The notes under the pieces: generated by a model
Told to the model about the DNA's origin: nothing
Database searches by the model: none
The model's input: only the letters and a program-made list of their open reading frames with translations
Assembly (NCBI GenBank): GCA_027044735.1
Contig: JALUBW010000139.1
Coordinates: forward strand, 1-11,751
DNA length: 11,751 nt
Source: Anaerolineales bacterium
Lineage (GTDB): Bacteria; Chloroflexota; Anaerolineae; Anaerolineales; DRMV01
Reading direction: 5' to 3'
Shown: positions 1 through 9,259 of the stretch, one piece after another
Numbering within the stretch: the stretch's first letter is position 1
Layout of the letters: each line of letters opens with the position of its first letter
Made by a program: the position numbers and the translations under genes

Positions 1-43
1 CCAGGAATGACTCGGGTAGGGTAAAATAGGGTTGATGGGACAT
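1..43 (-). CDS. 5' end of an unidentified protein gene (truncated by window edge)
   Basis: An ATG at 43-41 on the minus strand opens a frame that stays open to the window edge and encodes MSHQPYFTLPESFL. A perfect Shine-Dalgarno, AAGGAGGT (57-50), sits 6 nt ahead of the ATG, which makes this a convincing start despite only 14 codons being visible. The product is not recognisable from this fragment; no domain or motif can be named. The gene lies downstream of the CRISPR array and on the same strand as the inferred pre-crRNA, 115 bp after the last repeat, so read-through from the array is possible. Its ribosome site and start codon are inside an inverted repeat (34-98), suggesting translational control. 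Whether it is a cas gene, a transposase or unrelated cannot be decided here. Confidence 0.7.
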   Translation of the reverse strand, partial: MSHQPYFTLPESFL

Positions 44-98
44 GGTGGTACCTCCTTGTGTTGGGTTTGAGGCCTTCAAGGATACCACCGGTCCCATC
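34..98 (-). promoter_or_regulatory. Long inverted repeat enclosing the SD and start codon of the leftmost gene
   Basis: Three stacked arms are visible: 34-41 pairs with 91-98 (GATGGGAC/GTCCCATC, 8 bp), 44-50 with 83-89 (GGTGGTA/TACCACC, 7 bp), and 53-57 with 78-82 (TCCTT/AAGGA, 5 bp). They are separated by a small internal loop (42-43 against 90) and a 2-nt bulge (51-52), with a 20-nt apical loop (58-77). In minus-strand RNA the SD and the ATG region fall in the 3' arm, so the folded form would hide the ribosome site. On the plus strand the same palindrome is followed by TTTTT (100-104), so it could alternatively be a terminator for a plus-strand transcript, but no plus-strand gene is visible to end there. 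A DNA operator for a dimeric regulator is a third reading. Confidence 0.6.
50..57 (-). promoter_or_regulatory. Perfect Shine-Dalgarno AAGGAGGT for the gene starting at 43
   Basis: On the minus strand AAGGAGGT is followed by ACCACC and then ATG, giving a 6-nt spacer. This full anti-SD match decides the start codon of the truncated gene. In the predicted hairpin AAGGA is paired, GG is bulged and the final T is paired. Confidence 0.8.
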
Positions 99-158
99 GT
101 TTTTACAGAAAAAAGTTTACACTACTTTTGCGCTATTCCCCCACTATGTATGGGCGGA
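99..158. other. Array trailer / intergenic spacer
   Basis: Sixty bases lie between the inverted repeat and the leader-distal repeat. The part at 100-130 is A/T-rich with T and A runs; the part at 135-158 is more GC-rich. I see no reading frame, no further repeat copy and no convincing -35/-10 pair on the minus strand, so any promoter for the leftmost gene is unresolved. Confidence 0.5.
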
Positions 159-188
159 GTTTCAATCCCTCATAGGTAGGCTATGAAC
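159..188 (-). repeat. Leader-distal (terminal) CRISPR repeat
   Basis: This is the last repeat in the transcription direction and is a perfect copy, although the terminal repeat is commonly the degenerate one. The next copy inwards carries the single substitution instead. Confidence 0.85.
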
Positions 189-227
189 CCATACCGAGCA
201 CAGTTTGCACCCCCGAGCAGCGGATAG

Positions 228-257
228 GTTTCAATCCCTCATAGATAGGCTATGAAC
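228..257 (-). repeat. Variant CRISPR repeat, second from the distal end
   Basis: This copy has A instead of G at 245 (plus strand), the only departure from consensus I found in 171 copies. In crRNA orientation it is C13 to T, in the last position of the hairpin loop, so the stem and the ATTGAAAC handle are unchanged and processing should be preserved. Decay at the leader-distal end is typical of old repeats and supports a leader on the right. Confidence 0.9.
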
Positions 258-1259
258 TATCTTGACGCGCCACCTGCACTTGAGAGGCAGTAGCAGTTTC
301 AATCCCTCATAGGTAGGCTATGAACACTGCCAAGTATGTGGTGATGTGCGTGTGCTTGAAACGTTTCAATCCCTCATAGGTAGGCTATGAACTGAGCCCA
401 ACTACTGGTTGACCGTTGAGTCTGTAAGTGTTTCAATCCCTCATAGGTAGGCTATGAACGAGAGCATGATGAGCCTCCTTCGCCCGCTCGCGCGGGCGTT
501 TCAATCCCTCATAGGTAGGCTATGAACCTCAAAGAGACTGAGCATGTTTTTGATGGTGGCGGGGGTTTCAATCCCTCATAGGTAGGCTATGAACATCGTG
601 AATATAGCCGGATTTTGAGATAGTAGTCCGTTTCAATCCCTCATAGGTAGGCTATGAACATGGCCCTAGAGAACTATTTGAGGTTTGGAAGACCAAGTTT
701 CAATCCCTCATAGGTAGGCTATGAACAGCGGCCATGGATGACGAATGATGTGGTAGAGACGCCGTTTCAATCCCTCATAGGTAGGCTATGAACCCGGCGC
801 AAACACAGTCACCTGCCGCAGGGCAGCCAGGTTTCAATCCCTCATAGGTAGGCTATGAACCCGGCCATGTACTGGTTCTTCCCCACACAGATTGGCGGTT
901 TCAATCCCTCATAGGTAGGCTATGAACAAAACGAACAGAACACAAAACGTTGCTTAGCCACGCTGTTTCAATCCCTCATAGGTAGGCTATGAACCTGATT
1001 GGTTGCTGCAAAACGACTGGATGGCGCGCAAGTTTCAATCCCTCATAGGTAGGCTATGAACACATTCGCCCCGGCAAGTCTCCCACGATGACCGCGCTGT
1101 TTCAATCCCTCATAGGTAGGCTATGAACGGCTTATGGGGCATCCTCCACCGCCGCATGGAAGCGTTTCAATCCCTCATAGGTAGGCTATGAACGGCTTCG
1201 TCGTCATAGACAATTTCTTCGGCCTTTTCGTTTCAATCCCTCATAGGTAGGCTATGAAC

Positions 1260-1295
1260 CTGTGGCGAGAGCCTCGCATCGCTCCATACCATTGG
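1260..1295 (-). other. Spacer 17, overlapping-homologue of spacer 67
   Basis: Positions 1265-1290 align with 4609-4634 at 22 of 26 bases, including the identical 14-mer CATCGCTCCATACC. Differences at 1270, 1273, 1276 and 1291 are on one third-base phase; 1271 is the exception. The plus frame reads VARASHRSIPL against ASTSHRSIPSAI in the partner, so both sample homologous coding sequence. Confidence 0.75.
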
Positions 1296-1458
1296 GTTTC
1301 AATCCCTCATAGGTAGGCTATGAACAGAAGTATATGAATTTGTTAATAACAGGTGGTTTCTGTTTCAATCCCTCATAGGTAGGCTATGAACCCGGGGCGG
1401 CTGATGCTGAAATGCACCGCCGTCTTCTGTTTCAATCCCTCATAGGTAGGCTATGAAC

Positions 1459-1497
1459 CGCTGATTTGGACTGACACTCTGGAGGTGAATATGACGA
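1459..1497 (+). other. Spacer 20 covering a captured gene start
   Basis: Plus strand GGAGGTGAATATGACGA: an SD and ATG (1491-1493) at textbook spacing. The crRNA would be antisense to this translation start. Confidence 0.7.
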
Positions 1498-1861
1498 GTT
1501 TCAATCCCTCATAGGTAGGCTATGAACTGGCGCGCGTGCTCGCCATTCCCCGCGTGCAGGCGCAGGTTTCAATCCCTCATAGGTAGGCTATGAACGATGA
1601 GAGCACGCAAACGCTCATGCCTATCACCCGTGGTTTCAATCCCTCATAGGTAGGCTATGAACGAAGCCGAATACCGCAGGCGCTAAGTCCTATTCGTTGT
1701 TTCAATCCCTCATAGGTAGGCTATGAACAAGCCCGTGAGGATTATGCCCTTTGGTGGCAGGGCGGGTTTCAATCCCTCATAGGTAGGCTATGAACCCACC
1801 TGCACGTCAGCCAGTTCATCGGCGACGTGCTGTTTCAATCCCTCATAGGTAGGCTATGAAC

Positions 1862-1898
1862 TATTTGTTTTTCCATTTTCTTTTCTCTTTCTCTCTTT
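1862..1898 (-). other. Spacer 26, low-complexity polypyrimidine
   Basis: The plus strand is almost all T and C, so the crRNA is almost all purine (AAAGAGAGAAAGAG...). It includes a minus-strand ATG preceded by an A/G-rich stretch, so it may cover a gene start, but there is no clear SD. Confidence 0.7.
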
Positions 1899-2061
1899 GT
1901 TTCAATCCCTCATAGGTAGGCTATGAACCCGGTGTGGGGCCCCGGTACGCCGTCTATGCAGAATGGTTTCAATCCCTCATAGGTAGGCTATGAACCCTGA
2001 AACCGTGGGAACGCAACCCTCGGCGGATGAGGTTTCAATCCCTCATAGGTAGGCTATGAAC

Positions 2062-2097
2062 GGCGTTTCGTCTTCGTCATATACACCTCCAGTTAAG
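2062..2097 (-). other. Spacer 29 covering a captured gene start
   Basis: Minus strand: SD GGAGGT (2090-2085), then ATG (2080-2078) reading MTKTKR. Here the crRNA is in the sense direction. Confidence 0.7.
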
Positions 2098-2531
2098 GTT
2101 TCAATCCCTCATAGGTAGGCTATGAACGAGCGCGGATGAGTTTGCGTATGACCATCTCGGGTATCGTTTCAATCCCTCATAGGTAGGCTATGAACCGTGC
2201 ACGTTTGGCCCAGGGTCTCGGGGGCGTCATCGAGTTTCAATCCCTCATAGGTAGGCTATGAACCGTGGGGGTCGCCTCGGTATAGGTGCCGCCCTCGGGT
2301 TTCAATCCCTCATAGGTAGGCTATGAACTTGTGCCACGGATGGGGGTAATTTCCATGTCAGCCCCGTTTCAATCCCTCATAGGTAGGCTATGAACGAAAC
2401 ATCTTCAGCAAAGACAAGAGGAAAGTTAGCAAGTTTCAATCCCTCATAGGTAGGCTATGAACCCAATTGGATGCGGACGTGCGCGCGGCCGTGACAGACA
2501 TGTTTCAATCCCTCATAGGTAGGCTATGAAC

Positions 2532-2572
2532 AAGTGGTACTTTAGCAATTGCTTTAGGTGCTCATTCAAAAG
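2532..2572 (-). other. Spacer 36, second longest (41 bp)
   Basis: A 41-nt AT-leaning spacer, next to the AT-rich hairpin spacer 37. Apart from length, nothing in it is recognisable. Confidence 0.7.
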
Positions 2573-2602
2573 GTTTCAATCCCTCATAGGTAGGCTATGA
2601 AC

Positions 2603-2639
2603 TTCTACTCTTCTTCTTAAATTATTAGAAGAAGAGGGT
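2603..2639 (-). other. Spacer 37 with a 10-bp inverted repeat
   Basis: CTCTTCTTCT (2608-2617) is complementary to AGAAGAAGAG (2627-2636) across a 9-nt A/T loop. The guide would fold into a stable hairpin. It was likely taken from a terminator or other structured site in an AT-rich target. Confidence 0.75.
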
Positions 2640-2803
2640 GTTTCAATCCCTCATAGGTAGGCTATGAACCCAAACACGCTGCCCGCGTGCTGGAAATGGC
2701 GGGCAGGTTTCAATCCCTCATAGGTAGGCTATGAACTGGACTATCGCTACCGCCAGAACGCCGTTTGGATGCTGTTTCAATCCCTCATAGGTAGGCTATG
2801 AAC

Positions 2804-2840
2804 GCGGGGAAACCGGCTGGTGCGCCTTAAGCAAGCGCAT
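2804..2840 (-). other. Spacer 40 (from left), near-duplicate of spacer 155
   Basis: This 37-nt spacer matches the one at 10501-10537 at 36 of 37 positions, with identical ends; the sole difference is A at 2812 against C at 10509. The two are 115 spacers apart. None of the open frames on either strand makes the change synonymous. Confidence 0.9.
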
Positions 2841-3138
2841 GTTTCAATCCCTCATAGGTAGGCTATGAACTGGACGTGCCACCATTGTAAAAGTGGGCGA
2901 TGGCCTCGTTTCAATCCCTCATAGGTAGGCTATGAACTGGCACCTGATTTCGGCAACGCGTTCACGCTGGCGGAGTTTCAATCCCTCATAGGTAGGCTAT
3001 GAACAAATCTTCGGTAGGTTGGAAAATACTCGGAGGAACAGGTTTCAATCCCTCATAGGTAGGCTATGAACTTGACGCGCAACGCCTTGGATTTGCCGCG
3101 CATCCGCTGTTTCAATCCCTCATAGGTAGGCTATGAAC

Positions 3139-3175
3139 GCCGACGCCGTCATATATCTCAGGAGGTGTGAGATGG
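3139..3175 (+). other. Spacer 45 covering a captured gene start
   Basis: Plus strand AGGAGGTGTGAGATGG: SD and ATG (3172-3174) at the right edge of the spacer, next to the PAM-proximal end. Confidence 0.7.
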
Positions 3176-3939
3176 GTTTCAATCCCTCATAGGTAGGCTA
3201 TGAACCGGCTGCGTGGATTCCCGTTTTGGCAAGAAAAGCGAGTTTCAATCCCTCATAGGTAGGCTATGAACACTTGGCCGGTCGGAGAACTGGCCGTGTT
3301 TGACACGTTTCAATCCCTCATAGGTAGGCTATGAACTCAAACGCTCCTGCGCAGGCCATTGGCCGGGCTACGGGTTTCAATCCCTCATAGGTAGGCTATG
3401 AACGCTGCTCGCGCTTCTGGCGACCGTGGAAGCCGCCGCGCTGTTTCAATCCCTCATAGGTAGGCTATGAACGGATGCAGACATTGCAGCGCTCTACGCA
3501 AGCGCAGGGTTTCAATCCCTCATAGGTAGGCTATGAACACGACGATGCATGGGCGCGCTGGAGGTCGTCGTCCAGTTTCAATCCCTCATAGGTAGGCTAT
3601 GAACGGGGCGGTTGTGGGCCGGGCAAGTTGTGGCCGTTGACGTTTCAATCCCTCATAGGTAGGCTATGAACGGATAGACACTGTAGACGAACGGTTGCAG
3701 CAGCGGGGTTTCAATCCCTCATAGGTAGGCTATGAACTATTCCGCAGGAACTGGCCGACCTGGCGCTCGAAGTCGCGTTTCAATCCCTCATAGGTAGGCT
3801 ATGAACCAAACAACAGCCGGAAACCCCGGCGCTGGATGTAGAGGTTTCAATCCCTCATAGGTAGGCTATGAACGTGCGATGAGTGCGATGCTTGGTGCTG
3901 GCAGATTACGTTTCAATCCCTCATAGGTAGGCTATGAAC

Positions 3940-3976
3940 TCGAACTCTTGCAAACCAAATGAGAGGTGTGACATGA
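3940..3976 (+). other. Spacer 57 covering a captured gene start
   Basis: Plus strand GAGAGGTGTGACATGA: SD-like GAGAGGTG and ATG (3973-3975). Confidence 0.55.
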
Positions 3977-4006
3977 GTTTCAATCCCTCATAGGTAGGCT
4001 ATGAAC

Positions 4007-4044
4007 GCGTCCTTGCGACCGTCATCGTGCGGGAGACCCGCACA
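4007..4044 (-). other. Spacer 58 with a GC-rich hairpin
   Basis: GTGCGGG (4027-4033) and CCCGCAC (4037-4043) form a perfect 7-bp stem around AGA, at the crRNA 5' (seed) end of the spacer. Confidence 0.7.
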
Positions 4045-4608
4045 GTTTCAATCCCTCATAGGTAGGCTATGAACTTGGTCACCGGTTTCGAACCCGACGC
4101 GCCGGTGAACGGGTTTCAATCCCTCATAGGTAGGCTATGAACCAGATGAGCGCCCCGGCGTCGCCGTCGCTGCGCTCGAGTTTCAATCCCTCATAGGTAG
4201 GCTATGAACCTCCGAGCGGGCGGAGGAGGAAGGGCATGTATTTGGGTTTCAATCCCTCATAGGTAGGCTATGAACAGGTGGCGAAGGCCGCGTTTGACGT
4301 CGGTGGAAAGGTGTTTCAATCCCTCATAGGTAGGCTATGAACGGGAAAGTTGCGAGGTAGTGGATGGGCGAGGGAGGGTTTCAATCCCTCATAGGTAGGC
4401 TATGAACTCTCCTCTGCCTCCCACTCTACATCTACTACCTCGCCGTTTCAATCCCTCATAGGTAGGCTATGAACACGCTCATGGCGAGCGCTACTCCCCG
4501 TCATATCGTTTGTTTCAATCCCTCATAGGTAGGCTATGAACCGGATTTGGCGCTCTCCATCCTGGCGGATTACCTCGGGTTTCAATCCCTCATAGGTAGG
4601 CTATGAAC

Positions 4609-4644
4609 GCGAGCACTTCACATCGCTCCATACCCTCTGCTATC
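4609..4644 (-). other. Spacer 67, overlapping-homologue of spacer 17
   Basis: Homologous to 1260-1295 but shifted by 5 nt: the shared block starts 10 nt from the crRNA 5' end here and 5 nt there. The protospacers are thus overlapping but separately selected in two related targets. Confidence 0.75.
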
Positions 4645-4741
4645 GTTTCAATCCCTCATAGGTAGGCTATGAACAGAGGTAAGAGAATGATAGCACTACC
4701 AATCTTAATCCGTTTCAATCCCTCATAGGTAGGCTATGAAC

Positions 4742-4778
4742 CGTGGGCTACGCCACCCTTTGAGGAGGTGAAAGATGG
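4742..4778 (+). other. Spacer 69 covering a captured gene start
   Basis: Plus strand GAGGAGGTGAAAGATGG: strong SD and ATG (4775-4777), again at the PAM-proximal edge. Confidence 0.7.
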
Positions 4779-4939
4779 GTTTCAATCCCTCATAGGTAGG
4801 CTATGAACTTTCTTCCCCGCACGGTGAGCCGGTGGCGGCTCGCGTTTCAATCCCTCATAGGTAGGCTATGAACTGGACACGCATGGCCTCACGCAGCCCA
4901 CCAGTGCGTGTTTCAATCCCTCATAGGTAGGCTATGAAC

Positions 4940-4977
4940 CCTTGATTTGTAGTTGTAGCCGTCTTTTTGGGGGGGGT
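4940..4977 (-). other. Spacer 72 with an eight-G run
   Basis: TTTTT is followed by eight G at 4969-4976. Such runs are prone to slippage, both in the target genome and on sequencing, so the exact length should be treated with care. Confidence 0.65.
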
Positions 4978-6076
4978 GTTTCAATCCCTCATAGGTAGGC
5001 TATGAACAAAGCGCTTTTCGACCGCTTCCTACACAATGAGGAAGTGTTTCAATCCCTCATAGGTAGGCTATGAACCATACACGGGCAGCCAGTGGCAAGC
5101 CGCGGCGGCTAGTTTCAATCCCTCATAGGTAGGCTATGAACGACCTCTCTTGGCGGAGGCTGTGGGATACCTACGAAGTTTCAATCCCTCATAGGTAGGC
5201 TATGAACCGTACCCGCTCTCGCCTGCGCCGAGTTTCTGGCGGGGTTTCAATCCCTCATAGGTAGGCTATGAACACGATGAGCGTAGCCCGTGGGTACTTG
5301 GAATGGCGCTAGTTTCAATCCCTCATAGGTAGGCTATGAACCAACCTGACAGACGCCAGCGCCCCCGCATGGCGGCGGTTTCAATCCCTCATAGGTAGGC
5401 TATGAACGGAGCGGGACGGCTCCCAAAATCTCAATGGAGGCAGAGTTTCAATCCCTCATAGGTAGGCTATGAACGAAACGCCCCGCGGGCCTGCGGACGC
5501 GATAGAGCCCGCGTTTCAATCCCTCATAGGTAGGCTATGAACGCAAAAGATGGTGATCTACAAACTCACACGATGGAGTTTCAATCCCTCATAGGTAGGC
5601 TATGAACTGCCCGGCGCGCTCATGGGCTGGCCGAGGGCGGCGTGTTTCAATCCCTCATAGGTAGGCTATGAACCCTCCTTGCCGGTTACGGCCATGAATC
5701 CTTTAGGTACCGTTTCAATCCCTCATAGGTAGGCTATGAACTATGCGGGCGCGTGGGGGCGTGTGACAAAAGCAATAGTTTCAATCCCTCATAGGTAGGC
5801 TATGAACCCTCCGGCCAATTCGGGTATCCCGTGGTGGGTTGGAGTTTCAATCCCTCATAGGTAGGCTATGAACGCATTACGTCCCCGCTTGCACCTGTCG
5901 CCGCCGTGAAGTGTTTCAATCCCTCATAGGTAGGCTATGAACGGTGGGGTGGCGTAAAAGCCTCCGCAAACGCTCTCGCGTTTCAATCCCTCATAGGTAG
6001 GCTATGAACCGGCCAGTCCCCTTGCGAAAGAGAACAACATCCCATAGTTTCAATCCCTCATAGGTAGGCTATGAAC

Positions 6077-6111
6077 GCGGTAGGGTATGCGCGCCGTGCC
6101 GAACGCGCGTT
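6077..6111 (-). other. Spacer 89, homologous to spacer 116
   Basis: This 35-nt spacer aligns without gaps to 7887-7921, with 33 of 35 identical. Differences at 6079/7889 (G/T) and 6082/7892 (A/G) are 3 nt apart. In the plus frame starting at 6077 both changes are silent (GCG/GCT Ala and GTA/GTG Val) in the peptide AVGYARRAERA. The crRNA from the minus strand would therefore be antisense to the inferred mRNA. Confidence 0.85.
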
Positions 6112-7414
6112 GTTTCAATCCCTCATAGGTAGGCTATGAACCGCTCAACCATTGGGAGGCGGCGCTGGCTTTGCGCGAGTTTCAATCCCTCATAGGTAGG
6201 CTATGAACCCAAGCAGGACCAATCCAGTCGCTATTGGATGAACTGTTTCAATCCCTCATAGGTAGGCTATGAACCATGTCGAGTTTGATGTTCAGCCAGT
6301 ACCCACACTCAGTTTCAATCCCTCATAGGTAGGCTATGAACGGTGCGCTCATTTACTGGTGTTACAAAGTATGCCCAGTTTCAATCCCTCATAGGTAGGC
6401 TATGAACGGGTGAGCAGCGCGGCCTTTGTGCCGCGGATGGGGGGTTTCAATCCCTCATAGGTAGGCTATGAACCATCTATCAGTAGCGAGGGTGTCAACA
6501 TATACGCTCGGGTTTCAATCCCTCATAGGTAGGCTATGAACACCTTGTCACAGTTGCTTCCAGCGCCGCTGCCGCCGGTGTTTCAATCCCTCATAGGTAG
6601 GCTATGAACGAGTTGTGGCCGCTGCGCCCGGACAAAATGACGGTGTTTCAATCCCTCATAGGTAGGCTATGAACAGGTGCCCGCGGGGATGTTTGAGGTG
6701 GAGTACGACCTCGTTTCAATCCCTCATAGGTAGGCTATGAACCGTAAAGAGTGCGGTCAAGCAACTGACCGATGGCGGTTTCAATCCCTCATAGGTAGGC
6801 TATGAACGTCTTTGGGCCCAGGATGACACATTTAGATGGCATAGGTTTCAATCCCTCATAGGTAGGCTATGAACAACGCAAAGCGATATACCGCCCGCGT
6901 GTGCGGAAGGGTTTCAATCCCTCATAGGTAGGCTATGAACAGGTGGTCATCATTGCTGTTGCTGCGGTTGCTGGCGGTTTCAATCCCTCATAGGTAGGCT
7001 ATGAACTGCTTGCGTCCGCGCTTGACCTTCCACAAAACAGCCCGGTTTCAATCCCTCATAGGTAGGCTATGAACGATGCCGCCTCGCAGGCTCGGGGAGA
7101 GATAGTGACCCGGTTTCAATCCCTCATAGGTAGGCTATGAACGCGCCCATGCTCTTGACGCCGCCGATGATGCCGTCCAGTTTCAATCCCTCATAGGTAG
7201 GCTATGAACTTGCCCCTGCGTCTTCTTAATCGCGGCGAGGGCGGCGTGTTTCAATCCCTCATAGGTAGGCTATGAACGGTGGGATGAACGGATTTTCCCA
7301 CGTCGGCACATGGGAGTTTCAATCCCTCATAGGTAGGCTATGAACAATCGTAGTGGCCTTTGAGGGCGATGATGAGGCCTTTCAGTTTCAATCCCTCATA
7401 GGTAGGCTATGAAC

Positions 7415-7449
7415 GTAGGAGGTAAAAGATGCCAATGATAATGACCCCG
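7415..7449 (+). other. Spacer 109 covering a captured gene start
   Basis: Plus strand TAGGAGGTAAAAGATGCC: strong SD, ATG at 7429-7431, reading MPMIMTP. Confidence 0.7.
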
Positions 7450-7885
7450 GTTTCAATCCCTCATAGGTAGGCTATGAACCGCGTTGCCCAGAAAGTGGGG
7501 CAGGCATTGCGCGACAAAGTTTCAATCCCTCATAGGTAGGCTATGAACCGGCTATGCTCCTCTATGCGCTTAGGCGTGAAACGGCTGGTTTCAATCCCTC
7601 ATAGGTAGGCTATGAACCGAAATGGAGTGGCGGGGCGGGCAATGAGGTGTTGACGAGTTTCAATCCCTCATAGGTAGGCTATGAACTTCTGGAGGCGCTC
7701 CAGCCCGCGCTTCGCGGCGCGGGTTTCAATCCCTCATAGGTAGGCTATGAACCGGCTGGGCGTGAGGGAGCGGTTCATCCAGCGCGCGAGTTTCAATCCC
7801 TCATAGGTAGGCTATGAACGCACTATTTCATCGGTGTAGTGAGTGTGGAGGGGAGGTTTCAATCCCTCATAGGTAGGCTATGAAC

Positions 7886-7921
7886 TGCTGTGGGGTATGC
7901 GCGCCGTGCCGAACGCGCGTT
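7886..7921 (-). other. Spacer 116, homologous to spacer 89
   Basis: Partner of 6077-6111, one nucleotide longer at its left (crRNA 3') end. The crRNA 5' ends coincide exactly, so both were taken beside the same PAM position in two related elements. The first 29 nt from the crRNA 5' end are identical, so either guide should cover both variants if seed pairing dominates. Confidence 0.85.
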
Positions 7922-7951
7922 GTTTCAATCCCTCATAGGTAGGCTATGAAC

Positions 7952-7994
7952 AGGAATTTGAGCGTGCGCGAGAGACAATGGAACCGTGGCGTTT
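7952..7994 (-). other. Spacer 117, longest in the array (43 bp)
   Basis: The spacer ends in GTTT immediately before the repeat's own GTTT. On the crRNA strand, the repeat ends GAAAC and the spacer begins AAAC, so the last 4 nt of the repeat appear twice. This fits a 39-nt spacer plus a 4-nt duplication from imprecise integration, though chance AAAC in the protospacer is possible. Confidence 0.6.
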
Positions 7995-8894
7995 GTTTCA
8001 ATCCCTCATAGGTAGGCTATGAACTATGTGGACAACTGTTAAATTGTGGATGCGCAGACGCTCGTTTCAATCCCTCATAGGTAGGCTATGAACGCACCGT
8101 CCTGGGGCATTTACATTGCAGGAATTATAGTTTCAATCCCTCATAGGTAGGCTATGAACATTTACGATACTCCTTCATAGAAAGACCCAAATGTTTAGGT
8201 TTCAATCCCTCATAGGTAGGCTATGAACCGCAATGGCTTTGAAATTAATTGAATACATTACCGAGTTTCAATCCCTCATAGGTAGGCTATGAACGTATAA
8301 TAAATAATAGTAATGATATTAGTTGCCACCTCAGTTTCAATCCCTCATAGGTAGGCTATGAACGCCCCATTCTCAGTACGCTCAGTACCATAACGATTTT
8401 GTTTCAATCCCTCATAGGTAGGCTATGAACGTACATAGACAGCCATTCACCCATGCTATCCCACCGTTTCAATCCCTCATAGGTAGGCTATGAACGAATT
8501 GGCCAAGATTGTTGAGAAAATACCGTTATTGCGTTTCAATCCCTCATAGGTAGGCTATGAACTGGGCGACGTGGCGCGGGAAATGCGCTTGGTGTGGGGG
8601 TTTCAATCCCTCATAGGTAGGCTATGAACAAACGGCAAGATGCCGTGAAAATCAAGCACGGAGAAGTTTCAATCCCTCATAGGTAGGCTATGAACTTATA
8701 GCCGACGTAGCCGTCCACGGCATAGAGTTCGTGTTTCAATCCCTCATAGGTAGGCTATGAACGCTTGACCGCCCGCGCGTCACTGAATACATCGCGGGTT
8801 TCAATCCCTCATAGGTAGGCTATGAACTTGCCGAAATCGGGTGCCAGCACACTGCCCCACACGTGTTTCAATCCCTCATAGGTAGGCTATGAAC

Positions 8895-8930
8895 GTCGTC
8901 ACGGTCGCTTCGGTCATTTGGAATACTCCA
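8895..8930 (-). other. Spacer 131 covering a captured gene start
   Basis: Minus strand TGGAG (8930-8926), 8-nt gap, ATG (8917-8915), reading MTEATVTT. The crRNA is sense to this gene. Confidence 0.5.
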
Positions 8931-9222
8931 GTTTCAATCCCTCATAGGTAGGCTATGAACAGCGCAGTATTTCTCGGAATTGCTGATCAGATTTATGTTT
9001 CAATCCCTCATAGGTAGGCTATGAACTGCTAAGCCCAGCCTGCACGTTGGGCATCACGCCCGTTTCAATCCCTCATAGGTAGGCTATGAACGTTTTGCAG
9101 GTCATGGTATGAACCAGTTGGGAGACGTTTCAATCCCTCATAGGTAGGCTATGAACCCTGTCCGCGGAGGCGATCCGCTTTTTCCGCGGGGAGTTTCAAT
9201 CCCTCATAGGTAGGCTATGAAC

Positions 9223-9259
9223 AAACCAGCGTAGGAGGCACAAAATGATGACTGATTTA
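9223..9259 (+). other. Spacer 136 covering a captured gene start
   Basis: Plus strand TAGGAGGCACAAAATGATG: SD, then ATG at 9245-9247, reading MMTDL. Confidence 0.7.

Noticed and set aside
34..104. T-box riboswitch suggested by GGTGGTACC followed by a terminator-like hairpin on plus
   Set aside because: The match is explained by the reverse complement of a perfect SD and spacer in a minus-strand gene start; no specifier stem or aminoacyl-tRNA/amino-acid gene is visible on plus.
135..158. Degenerate extra repeat next to the distal repeat
   Set aside because: The weak similarity needs several gaps and lies immediately against the terminal repeat instead of one spacer length away.
4075..4112. 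GGTTTCGAACCC in spacer 59 resembling a tRNA T-arm
   Set aside because: The flanking bases do not complete a 5-bp T-stem and there is no other tRNA structure in the 38-nt spacer.
9092..9126. TATGAAC inside spacer 134 as a degenerate repeat remnant
   Set aside because: Similarity to the repeat end is limited to AGGT and TATGAAC with a length shift, and the flanking repeats are spaced normally (65 bp).
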